From: Elymus sibiricus
Taxonomy: Eukaryota; Streptophyta; Magnoliopsida; Poales; Poaceae
NCBI GenBank assembly: GCA_039707655.1
Contig: CM077666.1
Coordinates: forward strand, 304,260,166-304,324,165
Direction: 5' to 3'
DNA: 64,000 bases
Positions 46,650 to 58,400 of this stretch are shown here, piece by piece (the stretch's first letter is position 1; each line of letters starts with the position of its first letter). The position numbers and the translations under genes were made by a program. The notes beneath the pieces were generated by a model that ran no database searches, was not told the DNA's origin, and worked only from the letters and a program-made list of their open reading frames with translations.

Positions 46650-47700
46650 CTCCTACCAACCTCCTCCCTAGGGGCATGCGAATAGTACTTTGCTTCGAGG
46701 GCTAATAAAAATTTCACAATAATTTTATGAGTTCTTTATGACTAATGTGAGTTCATGGACTAATACGGCACTCCCACCTATCCACATATTGCTAGCCTCT
46801 TCGGTACTGTGCATTGCCCTTTCTCACCTCAAGAGTCGGTGCAAATTTCGCCGGTGCATCCAAATCCCGTAATATGATATGCTCTATCACACATAAGCCT
46901 CATATATCCTTCCTCAAAACAGCCACCATACCTACCTACCTATCATGGCATTTCCGTAGCCATTCCAAGATATATTGACATGCAACTTCCACGGTTACTA
47001 GTCACATGACTTGTGTGTTCTTCATCATATTGCTTTGCATGATCATATAGAGCTGACATGATATTTGTGGCAAAGCCACCGTTCATCATTGTAATACATG
47101 TTACGCTAGATCATTGCACATCCTGGTACACTGCCAGAGGCATTCATATAGAGTCATATTATTTTAGTTTATCGGGTTGTAAGTAAATAAAAGTGTGATG
47201 ATCATCATTAGAGCATTGTCCCAGTGAGGTAAGGAATGATGGAGACTGATGAGTCCTCCAAAAGGTGGGGATGAGGTTCATGATATTGTTCTAAAATAGA
47301 GAGAGAAAAATAAAAAAAATGAGAGAAGAGAGAAGGGGCAATGCTACTATCCTTTTACCACACTTGTGCTTCAAAGTAGCACCATGTTCTTTATATAGAG
47401 AGTCTCCATGATTTGTCACTTTCATATACTAGTGGGAATTTTTACATTATAGAACTTGGCTTGTATATTCTGATAATGGGCTTCCTCAAATGCCCGAGGT
47501 CTTCATGAGCAAGCAAGTTGGATGCACACTCACTTAGTTTCAGTTGAGAGCTTTCATACACTTATATCTCTAGTGCATCCGTTGCATGGCAATCCCTACT
47601 ATTTGCATTGATATCGATTGAAAGGCCTCTCCATTGCCTAACGATACGCCGAGTTGATGCGAGACTTTCTTCACTTTTGTCTTACCTTATAAACCTCTTT
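46640..47700 (+). other. 3' internal non-coding region of an Athila-type element, pol deleted
   Basis: Typical 3' internal DNA of Triticeae Athila-type elements, with GCGATGGTTAACTCCTACC, GCTTTGCATGATCAT and AGTAAATAAAAGTGTGATG. A purine-rich run lies near 47290-47338. It has no ORF. It joins gag directly, so about 4 kb of pol is missing, and it ends at the LINE tail. Confidence 0.65.
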
Positions 47701-47701
47701 G

Positions 47702-49970
47702 TTTTTTGAAAGATCCGGTTTAGACCGGATTCATTGATTTAGAAGGTAGCAGGCAGAAAAACAATGGTGATCAAACGATAATGGGCACAAACAAGTGTGA
47801 AAAATTAGAAGAACTAAAAAAAGAGGGGAGAAATGGCTGTGGTGACTATCTCATGACCTCTTCCCCAAATGGGGGCTCTAGGCAAGCAGCACCAGCCAAC
47901 CTCCATTGCTCGCGATCGTTCCGAATGGCATGCAGTACATCGTCGATTGAGGGAATCTTTGCTCTGAAAACACAGCCATTCCTTTCCTTCCAGATCTCCC
48001 AAGATATCATCATAAGTATGGTTTTTAAGCCTCTTCTAAAAATTGCAGGAGTCAAATTGATCATCCTCTGACAGTGCTTTATGGAGCTGTGATCAGGCGC
48101 CATTGGGAGGTTCAGCGCTGCGCAACCATGCCAGGTGGACGCCCTCTGTCAGATCATTGATGAGAAGGGGCATTCCCACAGTAGGTGTCTGGAGGTCTCC
48201 AAGTTTCTCATGCACAGAGAGCACAAGTATCCATTCGGTCACCCTCTACGCTGCAGACGGTCATTGACCCATAGCCTGTTGTGATGCAGAAGCCAAGCAA
48301 ACATCTTGACAGTGCCGGGGGCCCAAGCCTTCCAGATGACTACCTTGTGACCTGGAGCAGGAGCAGGCTAGAACTGAAACCTGTAAGCAGAACTGGTTGT
48401 GTAACAGTTGCCGCCGCCGACGACCCATTCAATTTGATCAGGCGTTTGGGCCGAGAGGGTTGTCCTAGAGCTCTGAATTCAGTGCCACAATTGCAGGAAC
48501 TCACTGACGATATCAATGGTGCTGCCGTGCCATAAGTCGCGGATCCATTGGTCATTTTCAAGGGCCGACGCGACCGTTCTATTTTTCCTGCGGGTGTGGC
48601 TGTAGAGAGCAGGGAAGGCAGTACAGAGTGGAGCTGATCCCAGCCATGTGCACTTCCAGAAGCTCACCGATTGACCATTGCCAATAGTCACTGAAGTGGT
48701 CCTTGCAAAGAGTTCCTGATCACGTGGATCGCACGCGAGAGGGAAGTCCATCCATGGCCGGTGCGGTCGTTGCCAAGTCAGCCATAGCCAGCAAAGATGG
48801 AGGGCGGAGCTAAAGCACTGCAAGTCAGGGATGCCCAGCCCGGCCATGGCCACCGGCGAGCAAACTTTGTTCCAGGCGACCTTGCACTTTCCTCCAGCCA
48901 AGGCCTTGTTCTGGGCCCAAAGGAATCGGTGTCGTGCTTTGTCCACCTTCTTTAGAATCCTCTTAGGCACCCGGAGCACGGTGAGGGTGAACGTGGGGAG
49001 TGCGGAGAGCACTACCCGCACGAGGACCCTGCGGCCGGCCAAGCTCATCAGTTTTCCTTTCCACCCCGCCAGACACGCTCGGATACGGTCGATGATGAAT
49101 TGGAATTGCACCAAGCGAAGTCTCTTTGGTGAGATGGGCAGGCCCAGATACATTGTCGGAAACCCAACAATCTGCCCATCGAACTCCTGTAGCACTTCTG
49201 ACAGTGGCAGCCCCTCACAGTTTATTGGGATCACCATTGATTTAGCTTGATTGAGCTTCATTCCCGTAGCATCCCTGAAGGAAATGAGTAGGTTCAGTAA
49301 AGTGTCCACCTCCTCCTTGACTGGATTTGCAAAAATCACTGCGTCATCGGCGTACAGGCTGATCCTCAAGCGCATACCGCGTCCCAGTAGGGGGGGCCAG
49401 CAAACCACGGGAGGTGGCAGCTTCCAGCAGACGATAGAGGGGGTCAATCGTGGTGATGAACAACAAGGGTGAAAGGGAATCACCCTGCCTAAATCCTCTG
49501 CCATGGGTGAAGAAGGGGCCTTGTATCCTATTTAGCAGACATGAAGATGAAGCAGAGGAAAATAGCAATGCCATCCAATCTCTCCACTTCGAGGGGAAGC
49601 CCATCCGCTGCATAAGCTCAAACATGTAGTCCTAGGACACGGAGTCAAAAGCTTTTGAAATATCCAATTTTAAAAACAAGGCCCACTTCTTCTCCCAGTG
49701 CAGCATTTTAATGCAGCTCTGAACATATTGATAACTATCAAGGATGCATTTCCCTTTTTGAAAAGCGGTCTGCGCTGGAGAGATGATGTCGTTCAGGGCA
49801 GACGCCAGTCAAATTGAAAGCACTTTGGAAATGAGCTTCGCAATTGAGTGAATCAGGCTGATGGGTCGGAAGTGACCAAGTTCAGACGCTCCAACTTTCT
49901 TTGGCAGCAGAGCGATGAGCGTGGTGTTGATCTCTAAGAAATTCTATCCTGCGAGCTGATAGAATTGTGA
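47702..49970 (-). pseudogene. 5'-truncated LINE with RT remnants
   Basis: Minus-strand non-LTR RT. FRPISLIHSIAKLISK and FLKLDISKAFDSVS occur at about 49885-49640, GFRQGDSLSPLLFI near 49480, and YADDAVIFANP near 49350, followed by a C-terminal zf-RVT-like part ending at 48479. Breaks are stops at 49946-49944, 49811-49809 and 49634-49632 and a frameshift at a G run near 49390. The 3' end is near 47702, with a stem-loop and a T run on the plus strand that mark the poly(A) side. The endonuclease domain is absent. No target duplication was found. LINEs of this type could mobilise SINEs, but this copy is dead. Confidence 0.85.
47713..47730. repeat. stem-loop at the LINE 3' end
   Basis: The arms ATCCGGT and ACCGGAT flank the loop TTAG, next to a T run (47702-47707). 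It probably lies in the 3' tail of the LINE transcript. Confidence 0.8.
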
Positions 49971-49976
49971 AAAAAC

Positions 49977-51575
49977 GTGGCCCAAATATATATGTATGAA
50001 AAGGGTGTTGTGTGATGTTAAAATTACCAATGCACAACTTTGATGTGGCACATGATGCATATATATGCATGCATAAAAGCGACCAGTGCGACAGAAAAGG
50101 GTTCATGACATGAACGTAGGGTGCTGGCCACTCCACTTAGTGCTAGAGGAGGGAATACTATATATGGACACATGTACATGACCTAGCTCCAAACATTGTC
50201 TGGCATTTAGCCATGACCTGCCGTAACACAACCAAGAGAATCTATCTTTTGGTCAAACCGGACCCTCTCAATGTCGGTCATGAGGGATAGACCGCATAGG
50301 CCCACTGGTGGGCGCGTCGCCGAAGATCGGGTGAGACGGGCCAAAAGACCACCACCACCTGGCCGGAAGTGGCCAGATATATCTAGGAAAAGGATGGTGT
50401 GACGTTTAAATACACAATTCCCAACTTTGATGTGGCACCTATCTCGTAGACCGGAAAGCCCCCTTGGATATGTATAATGGCAGGTTAAGGTCGTAGGGTG
50501 CCTGCCCCACCCCCACTTCATGTCGGCGGAACGCATGCACTCATACTTTGGTCGGACATGCATGTCACCATGACCTACCATAACACGGACCAAGTGAATC
50601 TATCTTGGTCAAGCGACCATTGTTGTTGTCGGTCAAAAAGGGATATAATAGACCGCACAGGCCCACAGATGGGACCACCATCGAAAACCGCACGGGAGGG
50701 GCCAGAAGACCAGCACCACCTGCATGCGGCTAAAATTAATGTACGTAGGAAGGGGTGATGTGTTTTAAATATACAATGTACAATTTTGATGTGGCACCTA
50801 CACCTCACGAACTGGACAACGCACATGAAAGCTATGTAATTAAGGACGACGTGCGTAGGGTGTCGGTCCACCCACCAATTCGAGCACATGGGGGGAATCC
50901 TGAGAACGCGTGACCTCGAACTTTGCTCGGGCATGTCACCATGACCCACCGTAACACGAACCAGGAGGAATCCATTCATGGTCGTCAAAACCCCCTCTTG
51001 TTGTCGGTCAAAGGGATGATATATAGACCCTATGGGCCCACAGATAGGCGTGTCATCGAAAACCGCATAGGGGAGACGGGGTCGATCGTAAGACCTATAC
51101 CATGCATGCGCCCCAAATATATGTATGGGTGGCATGATGTGTTCAAATCCCCAAGGCACAACTTTGATGTGGCACCAGCTGCCTCACAAACCGAACACCG
51201 TACCCCCCTAGGAAGCCAGGTTCAAGACGTAGGGTGCCGGCGCTCAAACTTAATTTGGTCTGGCATGCCACCATGACCTATCGTAACACAGACCAAGAGG
51301 AACCCGTCATGGTCAAAACCTTCTTGTATGTGGTGGGTCAAAGGGATAGACCACGCGAACCCACAGATCTATTGCCGTGGAAAGCCACACGATGGGGGTG
51401 GATTAGAAGACCACGTACTAACGCCACCTGTGTGCGACCAAAATATATATGCATGTAAGTATATGATAGGGTGGTGTACTGATGTTTAAATAGCCAATGC
51501 AACAATTTGATGTCGCACTGCCTCACAAAAACAGATCCCCGAGTAAAGCGATGGTAAAGGACACACGGTGCCGGA
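49977..51575. repeat. satellite-like tandem array, about 345-390 bp units
   Basis: Landmark ACTTTGATGTGGCAC or close variants occur at about 50035, 50423, 50782, 51160 and 51504 (spacing 388, 359, 378, 344). Each unit also carries an AAATATATATG-type segment before the landmark, and GTCAAA..GGGATAGACC and CACAGATGGG segments after it. About 4.4 diverged units are present. No ORF is conserved between units. The family was not recognised. Confidence 0.85.
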
Positions 51576-51582
51576 TATGTTG

Positions 51583-51795
51583 AAATAACTAAATTTCATA
51601 TCAAAAATTTCAAAACAACAAATAACAAACCTTATTGAAATCAATTAAAAAGCACATTATATGTTGAAATGACAAACATCATTCTCCAAATAACTAAATT
51701 TCATATCAAAATTTTCAAAACAACAAATAACAAACCTTATTGAAATAAATTAAAAAGCACATTATATGTTGAAATAACAAAAATCATTCTTCAAA
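51583..51795. repeat. 105-bp AT-rich tandem duplication
   Basis: AAATAACTAAATTTCATATC starts at 51583 and again at 51688. Both units include AACAACAAATAACAAACC and AAAAGCACATTATATGTTG and are about 95% alike. Confidence 0.9.
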
Positions 51796-51849
51796 TTTAC
51801 AAAACAAGGACCACAAGGTTTATTTAATTGACATGACAGGGCACTACAG

Positions 51850-52089
51850 ACACATTTGGATGCTAAATGTCTGTAATGACCATATCATATCGCTTAAATG
51901 AAGCTTGAGATATAGCAACTTCCCATCTGGTCACCCATCCTTACACTGCTCCAGCCACAACTCGCTTAACCTGTGCGTTCTATTCTAATCAGCTAGCGGA
52001 AGGGAAGCTGCACCTTGCTGATAAGAGTTGTCTCCTCGCGTTTAAGGCTTATCCTGAAGCTCACCGTGTGGGACCTACTCCCTATCACA
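51850..52089 (-). mobile_element. Cassandra-like TRIM segment with a 5S-rRNA-like promoter
   Basis: On the minus strand, about 51985-51913, the segment GGTTAAGCGAGTTGTGGC...GGATGGGTGACC..ATGGGAAGTTGC resembles the internal promoter region of plant 5S rRNA (GTTAAGCG..., GGATGGGTGACC, GGGAAG). Flanking GGGAGTAGGTCCCACACGG and CCTTAAACGCGAGGAGAC belong to the same unit. A 5S-like core inside an LTR is characteristic of Cassandra elements. The divergence from 5S between boxes A and C excludes a working 5S gene. Limits and a second LTR were not found. Confidence 0.5.
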
Positions 52090-52110
52090 CACGTTTGTGC
52101 TTTTGGAAAC

Positions 52111-52664
52111 TGTTGGGGATGTTCCCCATGGTCTAAGACCCAACATGAGTGTGACCCGGCCCTGAGCCTTGAGGATCTGTGAGTCACCCAGCAACCGGGT
52201 CATGACGAAGGAAAAATGAAGATGGGCCTAAAGCCCAAAGCAAGACCCGGCAGGAGGCCAGCTCTCAGAGACACCGTGGGCCGACTCACGGAGAGGCCGA
52301 GAAAGAAAGACATAACTTGGAAAGCAAGATAGTAAGAGTTAGATTATGATACAGGTTGATAGTATGACCCGGATTCTTCTGTAAACCTAGGGACTCAACC
52401 TATTATATAAAGGGGAGTCCCCAGGATCGAAAGACTAAGTTGCAATCTCTCGAGAGCTAGGTTAGTGAATCTGCACACTTGTAACGAGATCCACAACAAT
52501 ATCAATCAAGCAGAAGTAGGCTTTTACCTCCACCATGAGGGGCCGAACCTGGGTAAACTCATGTCTCTTGTTTTTGATCAACCCCATTCAAGCTTCCACA
52601 CAGCTGCGATGGCCTCACGACTAAGTCCTTTCACGAGGGCATCTGCCGTGACAAATCCATGACA
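52111..52664 (+). repeat. 5' LTR of the Tat-type element
   Basis: A 554-bp LTR from TGTTGGGGATG to CCATGACA, with TATATAA at 52404-52410 and GTCCCC downstream of it. No 3' LTR is in the window. Confidence 0.8.
52404..52410 (+). promoter_or_regulatory. LTR TATA box
   Basis: TATATAA followed by AGGGGAGTCC, about 290 bases into the LTR. Likely start of U5-containing transcripts. Confidence 0.55.
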
Positions 52665-52665
52665 G

Positions 52666-52684
52666 TTGGCGCCCACCGTGGGGC
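52666..52684 (+). promoter_or_regulatory. primer-binding site of the Tat-type element
   Basis: TTGGCGCCCACCGTGGGGC starts two bases after the LTR, the usual position and sequence for this clade. Confidence 0.75.
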
Positions 52685-52751
52685 CAGCGCACGGTGGAGT
52701 TGATTTCTTGAAGGGAGCTCTCCAGGGATCGAGAGGTAGGCGATCGGCCAG

Positions 52752-55451
52752 ATGACAAAGAGCCGGCACAGGAAGCTCTACATCGACGACACAGGCTAGG
52801 GCCCCGAGGCCGACTCGATCGAGTCAGGATACCGGGTCCCCTTTGGCAAGATCCATGTCTTCATCGGCACCATCGGCGAGTCAGGACCAGAGTCGGACGA
52901 GGCCGCCGGGTCAGTCGAGACTGCGCACCGTGCTCAACCCGGCCAGGCGGGAGCCAGCCGGACCCGTGCTTTCGTCGGCTTCATGCAAGGAGTGGACCTG
53001 GCGAACAATTCTACGTCTGACATGCTTGTCTACTCCAGCGGCGAGTCATCGGTTGGAGATACCGAGTCAATCCTTGTTCGATGAGAAGTTGGGAGGCTAC
53101 TCTGATGATGAGGTTTTCCCACAGTCTTACGAGCTGACTCGGTTCGCGGCGGTCTATATGGCAAGGAACCAGAATCAGCCTCGTTATGATCAGCATGGAC
53201 ATTTGACCACAGACCCGTCCATGAATCGTGACCCGACTGACGCCGCGTCAGGACAAGATCTCATGGTGGCCAGCTCAGCGGCTGTCGGCTCGCAGAAAAT
53301 GGTGACGCATGCGCTTACCGAGATGATGACTACCCTTGGGACACTCTTGTCGGAGCCAGTGACCGCTGAGAATGTGGAAGCACGCAACGCAAAGATTACA
53401 AAGTGTCGCAAGTAGCTGGCCAAGATTCAGGAGGATATCAATGCTGAGAATGCACGTATGGCAGAGACACATGCCCACATCCTCAGCAAGACCAGACGTT
53501 TGGAGGTAGAAGCCGTTCATCTCACTTTTTGTCAGAACGAGTCAGAGGCAGTGCACTGGAGGAGACATCAGAGCGGGCTTCTGGCAAGCATTGAACCGGC
53601 GTGGTTATTTGGCACACCGCGGGACCTGGTCACTCCGACAAACCTGGGGGCTGGCACTGGAACGCCAGGTATAATACCTGTCATACCCCAATTAACTCAG
53701 AACATCCCCCCCAGCGTAGCTCAGCAGCAGCCGCCGGCTCATCAGCAGCAGTCGCCGGCTCGGCAGCAGCAGCAGCCACCGGTTTAGCAGTAGATACCAG
53801 ACCAATACCCGCCTCATTGTTTCCAGACACCAGCTGGACATTATTCCAATCCAGTCAATAATGTGCTGGCGGCGACTCACAATTTAGCTGCGATTCCCAT
53901 CGAGGGGAACAGTCCAGCAGAGATTGGGGCCAGGAACGCTATTGCGATGCTGAAAACAGCAGTCACGCAGCAACAAACTACTCTCATAGTCAACACCAGC
54001 TTCATTCTACTCCTCATCAGAGTCGCAGTAGGAGCAGACATGCCGAGTCACCAGCAGTCTCCAGTAGTGCATAGCGCCGGAGGGCGCAGCAGCTACTTCT
54101 AGATCAACCACAGCCGGCGGTCTCAAACACACAGGCGATTGTTGACGTTGCTCGTGCTCTACGGGGAACAGGGGCAGGAAACACAGGAGTAGCATATGCT
54201 CAACCTATAGTGCAACCCCCACCCGCCTCAACCCAACCAGCAGTACGCACTGCTGGGATAACCGGATGAACCATCAGAACTCCATGTCTGGTTCCGGCTC
54301 TACGGGATGCACACATGCCTCCGGACTTCAAAGGTCCTCGCAAAGTGCCCAATTATACAGCGTATTTGGAGCCAGCCGAGTGGATTGAAAGCTATGAGAT
54401 TGCCATGGACATGATGAAAGCTAGTGACACTGTCAGTGCTCGATATTTACCCTCGATGTTAGAAGGGCCAGCACGTACATGGTTGAAGAACTTGCTTGCA
54501 AATTCAATCAACACCTGGCAGGAGCTGAAGGAGTGCTTCATCAAAAATTTCCAGGGAACCTGCAAGCGTCCAACCACAATCGTTGATTTAGAGCATTGTG
54601 TTCAGCGTGATGATGAGTCTGCACATCACTGGTCACGTCACGTTGCATAGATTATCCACTCCTCGAATAGCATCACAGCTCAGCAAGCCGTTCTTGTCCT
54701 AGAAAGAAACTGCCGATTCCAACCTTTGGTCCAAAAGCTTGGGCATCTCAAAAGGAAGGTCAAGGATATAGGAGATCTCATGGATGTTTTAACTCGGTAT
54801 GCCAAGTCCGATAACACAAAGGATCCAACCTCTGATGATGAGAAGTCTGGCAAGGGCAAGAAAAATGGTGGCAAGGGTCACCAGCAGAATGATAATGGAA
54901 ACAACAACAACAATCACAAGTGCAAGAATCCTGAGGGAAACTCTGATTTTGTTGCCAATACCAATACTTGTTTCAAGAACCAGCGCCAAAACAACAATTC
55001 CAGGAAGACCTTTTCTTGTAATCGCCCTCATTGTTATGAGGAGGCCCTCAAAGGACCATGTCCAAAACACAGCTTTGATGGTAAGCCGGCCAACCACTCG
55101 TGCAAAAACTGCTTTATCATGCAGGAATACAAAAATCGAGTTTTCCAGAATCATCATAACGGTGGTGGCAATGGTGGACATCCAGGAAATCCTGGACCCA
55201 GCGGTTCTGGGGCCGGCTTACAAGGAGCCAGCTCTCAAGGTCCTTATTCCGATGTCGGGTTCCAGGGAAACACCGGTCAAGGATCCGGGTTTCAGGGGGC
55301 TAGCAATGGTGGAGGCAACAGCCAACACAATGTCCAAGGAAATCAGAAACAGGGAGGTCAAACCGGGTTCCAGAGCAATCCTAAGCAGTTGAATAGCGGC
55401 CAATATCATGTTTTCACCACGAGCACGTGCAAACGCGACCGGAAGCTCTAG
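52752..55451 (+). pseudogene. gag: gag of the Tat-type element, heavily broken
   Basis: Starts at ATG 52752 (MTKSRHRKLYIDD) and meets TAG at 52797. A frameshift near 53070 leads into DEKLGGYSDDEVF. Further stops are TAG 53413, 53785 and 53791, TGA 54267, TAG 54648 and TAG 55449, and the frame shifts again shortly before 54099. The gag core is at about 54315-54650 (AEWIESYEIAMDMM, GPARTWLKNL, CFIKNFQGT). A Gly/Gln/Asn-rich C-terminal region (about 55150-55430) follows a Cys/His cluster (CNRPHCYEEALKGPC). The TAG codons stand where CAG (Gln) would fit. No product is expected. Confidence 0.75.
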
Positions 55452-58400
55452 AGACGAGCTGTCAATCTGGTTGAGCCGGCAGTTCCTGAGTACTTAAACT
55501 GGTCAGAGAAGCCAGTGACTTGGAGTCGGGCGGATCACCCTCCGCGGATTGACAACCGCTGGGGGTCTAGCTTTGGTGGTCGCTCCCCAAGTCGGCGGTT
55601 ACAAGTTAACCAAGGTAATCATGGATGGAGGGAGCAGTATCAATATCCTCTATTACAACACTTTCAAGCGGATGAACCTGTCAGAGAAGCAGTTGACTCC
55701 ATCATCCACTGTTTTCCACGGTATTGTTCCTGGCAAGTTGGCTTACCCTATCGGCAGGATTTGTCTGGAAGTGGCCTTTGGCACAGAGTTCAACTATATA
55801 TCGCTCGGAGTTTCTGACATTTGAGGTGGTCAAACTCAAGAGCCCATATCACGCTCTCTTCGACAGGCCGACTTATGCACGGTTCATGACACGTCCATGT
55901 TATGTTTATCTGAAGCTGAAGATGCCTAGACCAGACGGCACTATCACAGTCAATGGTGATAGGAAAATTGCACTCGAATGCAAGGAAGGAGATGCGGCTT
56001 ACGCTGAGTCGGCTTGTGCAGCTGAGGAGTTAAAATTCTACAAGGATAATGTTGACCCAACTGATATGACCTCCTTGAAGAAGCCAACTATTGAATCTGA
56101 TCCCCTGCTCAAGTTCAAGTCGGCCAGAGATACCAAGCAAGGTGACATTACCCCTGGTGATCACTCTCAGCAGTTCACCATTGGGGCCAATATGGATCCC
56201 AAATAGGAAAGCATGCTCATCGAGTTCATCCGTGAGAATCGGGATGTCTTCACATGGAAACCTTCTGACATGCCTGGTGTACCGAGAGAACTCGCTGAGC
56301 ACTGCCTAAATGTTGATCCTAAGATGAAGCCTGTATGACAATATCTTCGTCATTTCAACGAGGATAGACGCAAGGCCATTGGCGAAGAAGTGGCCTGGCT
56401 CCTAGCTGCCGGGTTCACCGTTGAAGTATTTCACCCTGAGTGGCTGGCTAACCCAGTACTTGTTCTGAAGAAGAACGGGACTTGGCGAATGTGTATTGAT
56501 TACATAGACTTAAACAAAGCTTGTCCTAAGGATCCTTTTGCTCTACCGCGTATTGACCAGATCATTGATTCCACTGCTGGCTGTGAGTGTCTGTGTTTTC
56601 TAGACACCTATTCTGGTTATCATCAGATCAAGATGAGTAAGGAAGACCAAGAGAAGACAGTTTTTATCATGCCTTTTGGATACACATCAATGCCTTTTGG
56701 TCTGAAAAGTTCTGGAGCAACTTATCAGCGCTGTTTCCAGAACTGTTTCCACAAGCAGACCGGATGCAATGTTCACACTTATGTTGATGATATTGTGGTG
56801 AAGTCTCAGAAGAAAGAAACCTTGCTTGACGACTTAAAGGAGACGTTTGATAACCTGCGAGTCTACCAGATGAAGCTCAACCTGGACAAATGTGTGTTCG
56901 GTGTTCCAGCTGGGAAGTTGCTTGGTTTTCTTGTATCTGAGCGTGGCATCGAGGCTATCCCGGAAAAAATCAAGGCTATCACAACTTTGAAGAAGCCGGC
57001 CACTATCAACGCTGTTCAGAAGTTGACAGGCCGTGTTGCAGCTTTGAGTCGGTTCATAAGCTGGCTTGGCGAGAAGGCAATTCCCTTGTATCAGCTTTTG
57101 AAGAAAATAGATAATTTTGTCTGGGACGATGCTGCAGACAAGGCTTTCAAGTCCCTCAAAAAGCAGTTGTCTGAGCCGCCCATCCTTGCTGCCCCTCAGG
57201 ACAAAGAGCTGATGTTGTTGTACATCGCCGCCAACAACAAAGCAGTCAGTGTTGCAGTTGTTGTGGAGCGCAAGGAGGAAGGCGAAGAGTATCCCATCCA
57301 GCGTCCAGTGTATTATGTCAGTGAAGTTTTAACAGAATCTAAGCAGCGACACCCGCATTGGTAGAAACTGGTTTATGGGGTGTTCATGGCAAGTCGGAAA
57401 TTGAAACATTATTTTCAGGAACACTCCATCACTGTCGTCAGTTCAGCACCTCTGGGAGATATCATCCAGAACAGAGAAGCGACAGGCCGGGTTGCAAAGT
57501 GGGCTATCGAGCTTGGTCCACATCATCTCAAGTATGTGCCATGGACTGGCATCAAGTCTCAAGCACGGGTGGATGTCATCAATGACTGGACTGAGTTGCA
57601 TGCCACTTAGGAGAAGCCAGACACAACATGCTGGACGATACACTTCGATGGATCCAGACAATTGGAAGGCTCGGGGCTGGAGTTGTTATAACTTCCCCGC
57701 GAGGTGATAAATTTTGTTATGTTTTGAGACTTATGTTTTCCTATACTAACAATGCAGCGGAATATGAGGCTTTGCTTCATGGGCTTCGTATGGCTAAGGA
57801 GATGAACCTCAGCCGGGTCAGATGTCTGGGCGACTGAGACTTGGTGGCTCAACAGGTCTCTAGGACTTGGGACTCCAAGGACCCTCTCATGGGGGCTTAC
57901 AGGCATGCTGTTACAAATATAGCTGGACACTTCAAAGGATACCAGGTCTATCATATAGATCGCCGGCATAATGAGGCAGATGATGCACTGTCTCATTTGG
58001 GGTCTCAGCGCAAGCCTGTTCCACCAAATGTTTTTCTAGATGATCTACACAATCCGTTAGTCAAGTTACCGATGGAGGAAGACATCACTATTCATGACCC
58101 AGAAGCAGCGCTGGTGGCCGCTGCTCGTGCTACACCAGACTGGACAGTACCTTACCTAGCGTATCTTACCCGTGGCGAGCTCTCTGAAGAGGAAATCATC
58201 ACTCGGTAGATTATCAGGAGGTCCAAGTCCATGACTATAGTCAATGGCGAGTTGCACAGAAGGAGTGTCATAAGCGTTTTTCAACATTGCGTTTCTCCTG
58301 AAGAAGGAGATTCTTAATGAGATACACTCTGGTGATTGTGGACACCATGCCGGCTCAAGATCTCTGATCGCAAAGGCTTTTCGGCATGGTTTTTACTGGC

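Larger units (their letters stand above)
24731..47700 (+). mobile_element. Fatima-like Athila-type Gypsy, internally deleted, host of a nested CACTA
   Basis: The 5' LTR is 24731-26271, a primer-binding-like TGGCGCCGTTG lies at 26283, gag is at 26452-27001 continuing at 45791-46640, and a non-coding 3' internal region runs to about 47700. No RT, RNase H or integrase is present: gag passes straight into 3' internal sequence near 46640. The 3' LTR is not in the window. The CACTA insertion at 27002-45787 carries three further levels of sequence. Family name from LTR style and memory. Confidence 0.75.

Noticed and set aside
51905..51990. Functional 5S rRNA gene
   Set aside because: Only the promoter boxes resemble 5S; the 5' and 3' parts needed for the 120-nt fold are missing.
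53690..53793. Glutamine-rich CAG/CCG repeat as an expanded microsatellite
   Set aside because: It is an imperfect low-complexity part of the Tat gag and not a uniform repeat tract.
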